IMG/VR virus record: IMGVR_UViG_3300037427_000224
Location: 1 to 31,998 of that record
Length of the DNA: 31,998 nucleotides
Strand: one strand, 5' to 3'
From: a virus
Of the stretch, positions 29,501 through 31,998 are shown one piece after another. The notes beneath the pieces were generated by a model. The model saw only the letters and a program-made list of their open reading frames with translations. It made no database searches and had not been told where the DNA came from. The position numbers were made by a program, and so were the translations under genes. How positions within the stretch are numbered: the stretch's first letter is position 1; every line of letters begins with the position of its first letter.

Positions 29501-31998
29501 TTAGAATGAACACTCCTCATCGTGAAGTAATGCCATTTATCCAAGACGTTGTTACCAGTGGTAAAAAAGTTGAGCTTGCTGATGGTCGAGTGCAATATAA
29601 TTACAAACCCGAAAGTTATAAACAAACTGGGGTTGTTATTTTAGAAAAAGACAGAAATGAAAATTTGCAAGTTTCTCGTGCTTTTTCGGTTGATGTTAAA
29701 AAAATTAAATTAAAACGTTCTCAAGAATTAGCAAAAGAAGCTGAACAGCGAAGGTTAAGAGAAGTCCCAGAAAGGGCAACCCAAGAGGATATTGATGCCT
29801 ATAGAAGGGGCAGGGGTACTGAAGCATCTGCAAGAGGTGTTGCTGTTAACGCAGGGCAATCTGTCAGTACAAGATTCCCCACAGTTAAATCAAAAGATGG
29901 CGATCCTTTAACTGAATTTTTAAAAATTGACTCTACTTCTATTAGAGAAACTCCAGAAGCACTGGCTAAAGCATCTCGGCAAATCAAAGAATACAACATT
30001 TTACGAACTGATGAAACAAAAGGTCTTTCAGATAATCAAGTTGTAGATTTATACATTGAAAGAATGTCTGATAATTTGTTGTTTATATATGATGGCGTTC
30101 CAGAAGGCATAAGAAACAGATCAAAACTGTGGTATGTTGGGGCTAATAGAATAGCTAATAAATTTGCAGAAAAGCATGGGATTACTGTTGAACAAGCTTC
30201 TGGGATTTTAGCCGCACTCAGCCCTCAAAAAGATTGGTTTCAAAACGCATCTCTTGGTGAAAGACTTATTGATATAATGTCTACAAAACAAGACACTCAA
30301 TTTACACCAGAAATGATGAAAACTGCTAAAAGAATTTTTGGAAAAGAAAAATACAAAAAAGCACTAGACTTTATTAGCAATCCACAAAGAAACGACACAT
30401 CTTTGGGTAGTCTTGAATTGTATCACCCACACTATAAATCAATGTGGTTGAGAATATATGACGAAACTTACAATGATCGGGGTCACAGAATTGTTTCTCC
30501 AGAAGGTGAATTTTTAGATTTTACTAGGAAGAACCCAAAAAGAAATCAAAACAGAGGTGACAAAAAAGGAACTGGTTGGGGAAGTTTAACAGAAATATCA
30601 AAAGCAATTACAATTTTTGAAGACTCAAGCATTGACACTATTTCAAAAGAAATGGGTAAGATGCACAAAATAAGAAGTTTTTTTAACAATATAGTAAACC
30701 CGTTTGATACAAATGGTTCTGCTACTATTGATACTCACGCAGTAGCTGCGGCTTTTCTTCAACCTCTTGCAGGAAAATCTATTCCAGTTGGGCATAATTT
30801 TGGGGTAATGCCAATAAAAGGAGTGGAGGGATCTGCTTCAGTTGGTAAGTTTGGTACAAGAGGATATTATGGTTTAAACTATGAAGCATACAGACTGGCT
30901 GCTGAGAGAAGGGGAGTTTTGCCAAGGGAAATGCAATCCATAACATGGGAAGCAGTAAGAGGTTTGTTCCCAGCAGAATTTAAAACAGCAGAAAACGTTA
31001 AAAACATAGAAGAAATATGGAATAGATTTAAAAAAGATGATATAACATTAGATGAAGCTAGGCAGGAGGTAGTTAATTATGCCAACAAAAGAACCAAGGG
31101 AGAAGGGTTTGGTACACCAGATTGGGCAAGACCCGACACTGGAATGGATGAAATTCGAGGGGATACCACTTACGAGGAAAAACTATCTGGAGTTAGCGTA
31201 CCCAGAGGGAGTAGAGATGACACCCGAACTGGAGGAACAGTTACCAAAGGAACTACAGCTAGACCAGCAGTAGACGATGAATACGAAGCATCATCTCGTG
31301 GGGTTATGCTATCAGACGATGAATTTAGAAATGCCACATTTAAAAAAGTTGTAAAGGGCAATTTCCAAGATTCGGGATTTACTGGTAAAGGAAAGCTTTT
31401 AGCAAACAGAAATCTTACACGAGGAACGCAAGTTACACTTAGACCAAATTTAAACGGTTGGATTAAAGAAGAAGGCGCACCAATACTTACACAGACTGTA
31501 CATGACAGGTCAAAGCGAAAGTATGGAGAAGTTTTGGGTTATGACCACACTGTCGCCGCAGAAGGAAAGGTAGATCTTGACGTTAATCAAAAGGCAAGGG
31601 CGAAAATAGCATTAGGAGAAGAGAATAAATTTCCAATGGCTGGTGCTATTGGTGGTTACGCTCCATTATCTTTAGAAGAGTCTCAAAACATAATAAGTAA
31701 TCCAGATCACACGTTAAAGTTTAACCCAAGAGGGCATCATTTATTTGTCGATCAAAATGGATTTGCCGTCAAATCATACAATGGGACAGGGGTGCATCAA
31801 GGGACAAACGTTTTTGTCAAAGGTGACATAGAATACTGGAAGCAATTGGAAGCCCCTCAACAGGAAAGAGGCGTTGAAACAGATGTAAAATATTTTGATG
31901 CACCTGATTATGAAGCTTCTGCAAGAGGGTATGCTTCATCATGGGACGAAGTAATTACTTCAAAAGACGACAGCATTATAAACAACTTTTTGACTGGT
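26590..31998 (+). CDS. giant polyvalent-type internal protein (C-terminus beyond window)
   Basis: ATG 26590 (AAGG at 26577-26580) opens a frame with no stop before the window end, so at least 1803 residues. Regions: 1-50 charged helix; about 52-245 Gly/Ala-rich hydrophobic stretches (GALPRGLSRGVTQTAGLIGD, IPSVATSIAGGGIGGFIGQS) that may insert in membranes; 330-560 charged linker helices; about 700-830 a metallopeptidase-like region with HEAFH at 727-731 and a candidate third ligand E798 in EIQAYAFSAYNQ; 1175-1495 a helical domain with WYVGANRIANKFAE, ILAALSPQKDW and TIDTHA (1379-1384); 1597-1760 a beta domain with TLRPNLNGW and HHLFVDQNGFAVKS. Four EASxRG tags lie at about 579, 1078, 1566 and 1775. 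This resembles phage polyvalent proteins that are injected with the DNA. A nested gene lies in its linker at 31079-31273. Confidence 0.8.
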   Translation, partial: MQIYLEEFGKTIGFPDDFSQDQIKNAIESNIIPQLRREEEEKRQEEIQKKRDEVGILGALPRGLSRGVTQTAGLIGDVLPAMVGQAIGADEYRDKQMQEYLDRMQKMEEERPSLVPSYKDIDSIGDVAKYGLETVGQFIPSVATSIAGGGIGGFIGQSVAKKGAQKLAGEAAERFAKKAVTTGQIGGAFAGSGIQTIPEAYATLEEETGDPKLGTSLIVGGVNAALDSILPAAFLTRLGKVGREEVSKNIVAKTLQNLGSTTAKTRKGAIAKGALKSGVVEGLTEGTQEFNQLTAARILDENPEFWESGDFERILDASIRGAVGGKAFGALSGAMSQTEEQRTKREQAIKDNELQTALDIIKKGVNVEPILQIELGLETGEKGSPLKSPSTIIKELKQNKALPKPIANILNNKSLTPKERIAKVQSLQTKLKEQLNTETKFDKEQEKTNKEFNVEVNKKEIRLEDERPTDYRVVNNRGKSQNVPPFADLEEAKAYVQSQEKPEKLKLQNQLGDEVYSGIATKDLPPPPLSEKETDTKTILENRKKILLGQPIGKKVVLSSKNAQRLLLTGELKESSYYEASERGAGIEKKFDDEVEDVGAESRVISKESTEYINAVETINKRIESIEEQGEQGKKTAVALREILSDNERTVGELVTAFEVADIMTQILPEATGHAVKFVDAIKKGQLNGTRDPHAKLISLAMKSGRIIDGKPQLVFDESILKETASHEAFHVLQDYFIQYDPQAKKILDQEFGATEKVNKKIDYKNTKTAKWLKRANRKLHDDLLAMSATNEGITGREIQAYAFSAYNQARREGKTPVMAGGLARYFRFVSNFLERLGNYTSGLGFANAQDVFEAVSSGTAAKKFNNRSLSEQDADPSQAPDIEQSSRSLNTREYLTSQDGQPYATDTRRSQKLIPINDGSPIIAKVQLRKNEKKRNVVLPQGERKWDTVRQQFTGYGADYVAHPSNINEIRMNTPHREVMPFIQDVVTSGKKVELADGRVQYNYKPESYKQTGVVILEKDRNENLQVSRAFSVDVKKIKLKRSQELAKEAEQRRLREVPERATQEDIDAYRRGRGTEASARGVAVNAGQSVSTRFPTVKSKDGDPLTEFLKIDSTSIRETPEALAKASRQIKEYNILRTDETKGLSDNQVVDLYIERMSDNLLFIYDGVPEGIRNRSKLWYVGANRIANKFAEKHGITVEQASGILAALSPQKDWFQNASLGERLIDIMSTKQDTQFTPEMMKTAKRIFGKEKYKKALDFISNPQRNDTSLGSLELYHPHYKSMWLRIYDETYNDRGHRIVSPEGEFLDFTRKNPKRNQNRGDKKGTGWGSLTEISKAITIFEDSSIDTISKEMGKMHKIRSFFNNIVNPFDTNGSATIDTHAVAAAFLQPLAGKSIPVGHNFGVMPIKGVEGSASVGKFGTRGYYGLNYEAYRLAAERRGVLPREMQSITWEAVRGLFPAEFKTAENVKNIEEIWNRFKKDDITLDEARQEVVNYANKRTKGEGFGTPDWARPDTGMDEIRGDTTYEEKLSGVSVPRGSRDDTRTGGTVTKGTTARPAVDDEYEASSRGVMLSDDEFRNATFKKVVKGNFQDSGFTGKGKLLANRNLTRGTQVTLRPNLNGWIKEEGAPILTQTVHDRSKRKYGEVLGYDHTVAAEGKVDLDVNQKARAKIALGEENKFPMAGAIGGYAPLSLEESQNIISNPDHTLKFNPRGHHLFVDQNGFAVKSYNGTGVHQGTNVFVKGDIEYWKQLEAPQQERGVETDVKYFDAPDYEASARGYASSWDEVITSKDDSIINNFLTG
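31064..31070 (+). promoter_or_regulatory. perfect ribosome binding site for nested gene
   Basis: AGGAGGT lies eight bases before ATG 31079 inside the giant frame, where it encodes ordinary residues (QEVV). It is a full-length match to the anti-Shine-Dalgarno sequence, stronger than the site of almost any other gene in the window. Confidence 0.7.
31079..31273 (+). CDS. nested 64-residue gene in the +1 frame of the giant gene
   Basis: This complete gene is embedded in the giant coding region, starting at ATG 31079 behind AGGAGGT and ending at TAG 31271-31273. Its product is a soluble acidic helical protein with PTLEWMKFEGIPLTRKNYLE in the centre and TPELEEQLPKEL near the end. 'EGIPLTR.NYL.LAY......E.E..LP' is a pattern I recall from small phage proteins encoded beside large polyvalent genes. 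By hand count this stretch is about 49% GC (95 of 195), against about 27-38% in 60-base blocks on each side. In the giant frame the same bases encode a Gly/Thr/Arg-rich linker. Dual coding is likely; function is unknown. Confidence 0.7.
   Translation: MPTKEPREKGLVHQIGQDPTLEWMKFEGIPLTRKNYLELAYPEGVEMTPELEEQLPKELQLDQQ

Overview
The window is a single-strand block of late, virion-structural genes from a tailed double-stranded DNA phage. All genes lie on the + strand, are packed end to end (many ATGA or TAATG stop/start overlaps), and are AT-rich. There are no tRNAs, integrase, insertion sequences or CRISPR arrays. Protein features match families common in uncultured marine phage genomes and in cyanophages: a Mu gpT-like capsid protein, fibres with 'TAAELNVLDGI'-type spacers, an S74 chaperone domain, a peptidase G2-like domain and C1q-like tips. 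A short-tailed (podovirus-like) virion is most likely: there are adaptor-like and nozzle-like proteins and candidate ejection proteins, but no tape measure, sheath or tail tube. The host cannot be read from this window; a marine bacterium is an inference from family resemblance only.

Layout. 1-3605: end of an upstream gene (perhaps portal), a small acidic protein, a phage GroES-like co-chaperonin, a scaffold-like protein, an unknown conserved protein, a head-associated protein and the major capsid protein, closed by a strong hairpin terminator. 3683-5226: two abundant-type structural proteins, the first followed by another hairpin. 5226-7377: a chain of very small, overlapping, mostly basic or membrane-associated genes, several too short for ordinary ORF cut-offs, including one with an EF-hand/dockerin-like loop. 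7396-8983: two adaptor-like proteins flanking a small conserved protein. 8987-19566: a long array of tail-fibre and adhesin-like genes with small accessory genes, including a tail assembly chaperone-like protein. 19566-22045: a large nozzle/propeller-like tail protein and a small protein sharing one of its domains. 22045-26587: three candidate internal (ejection) proteins. 26590 to the window end: a giant open reading frame of at least 1803 codons, with no stop before the window ends.

The most interesting part is the giant gene. It looks like a phage polyvalent protein: membrane-active-looking N-terminus, an HEXXH metallopeptidase-like region, an all-helical region with a conserved TIDTH motif, and a C-terminal region of the kind seen in large polyvalent proteins. 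Four copies of an 'EASxRG' tag lie along it. Inside one of its linkers, in the +1 frame, is a complete 64-codon gene (31079-31273) with a perfect AGGAGG ribosome binding site, a recognisable phage small-protein sequence and a local GC peak. This is a good candidate for an overprinted gene.

Working together: the co-chaperonin and scaffold would assist capsid folding and assembly; adaptors and nozzle close the head and form the tail; the fibre array provides host recognition with several alternative tips; the internal proteins and giant polyvalent protein would be packaged and delivered with the DNA.
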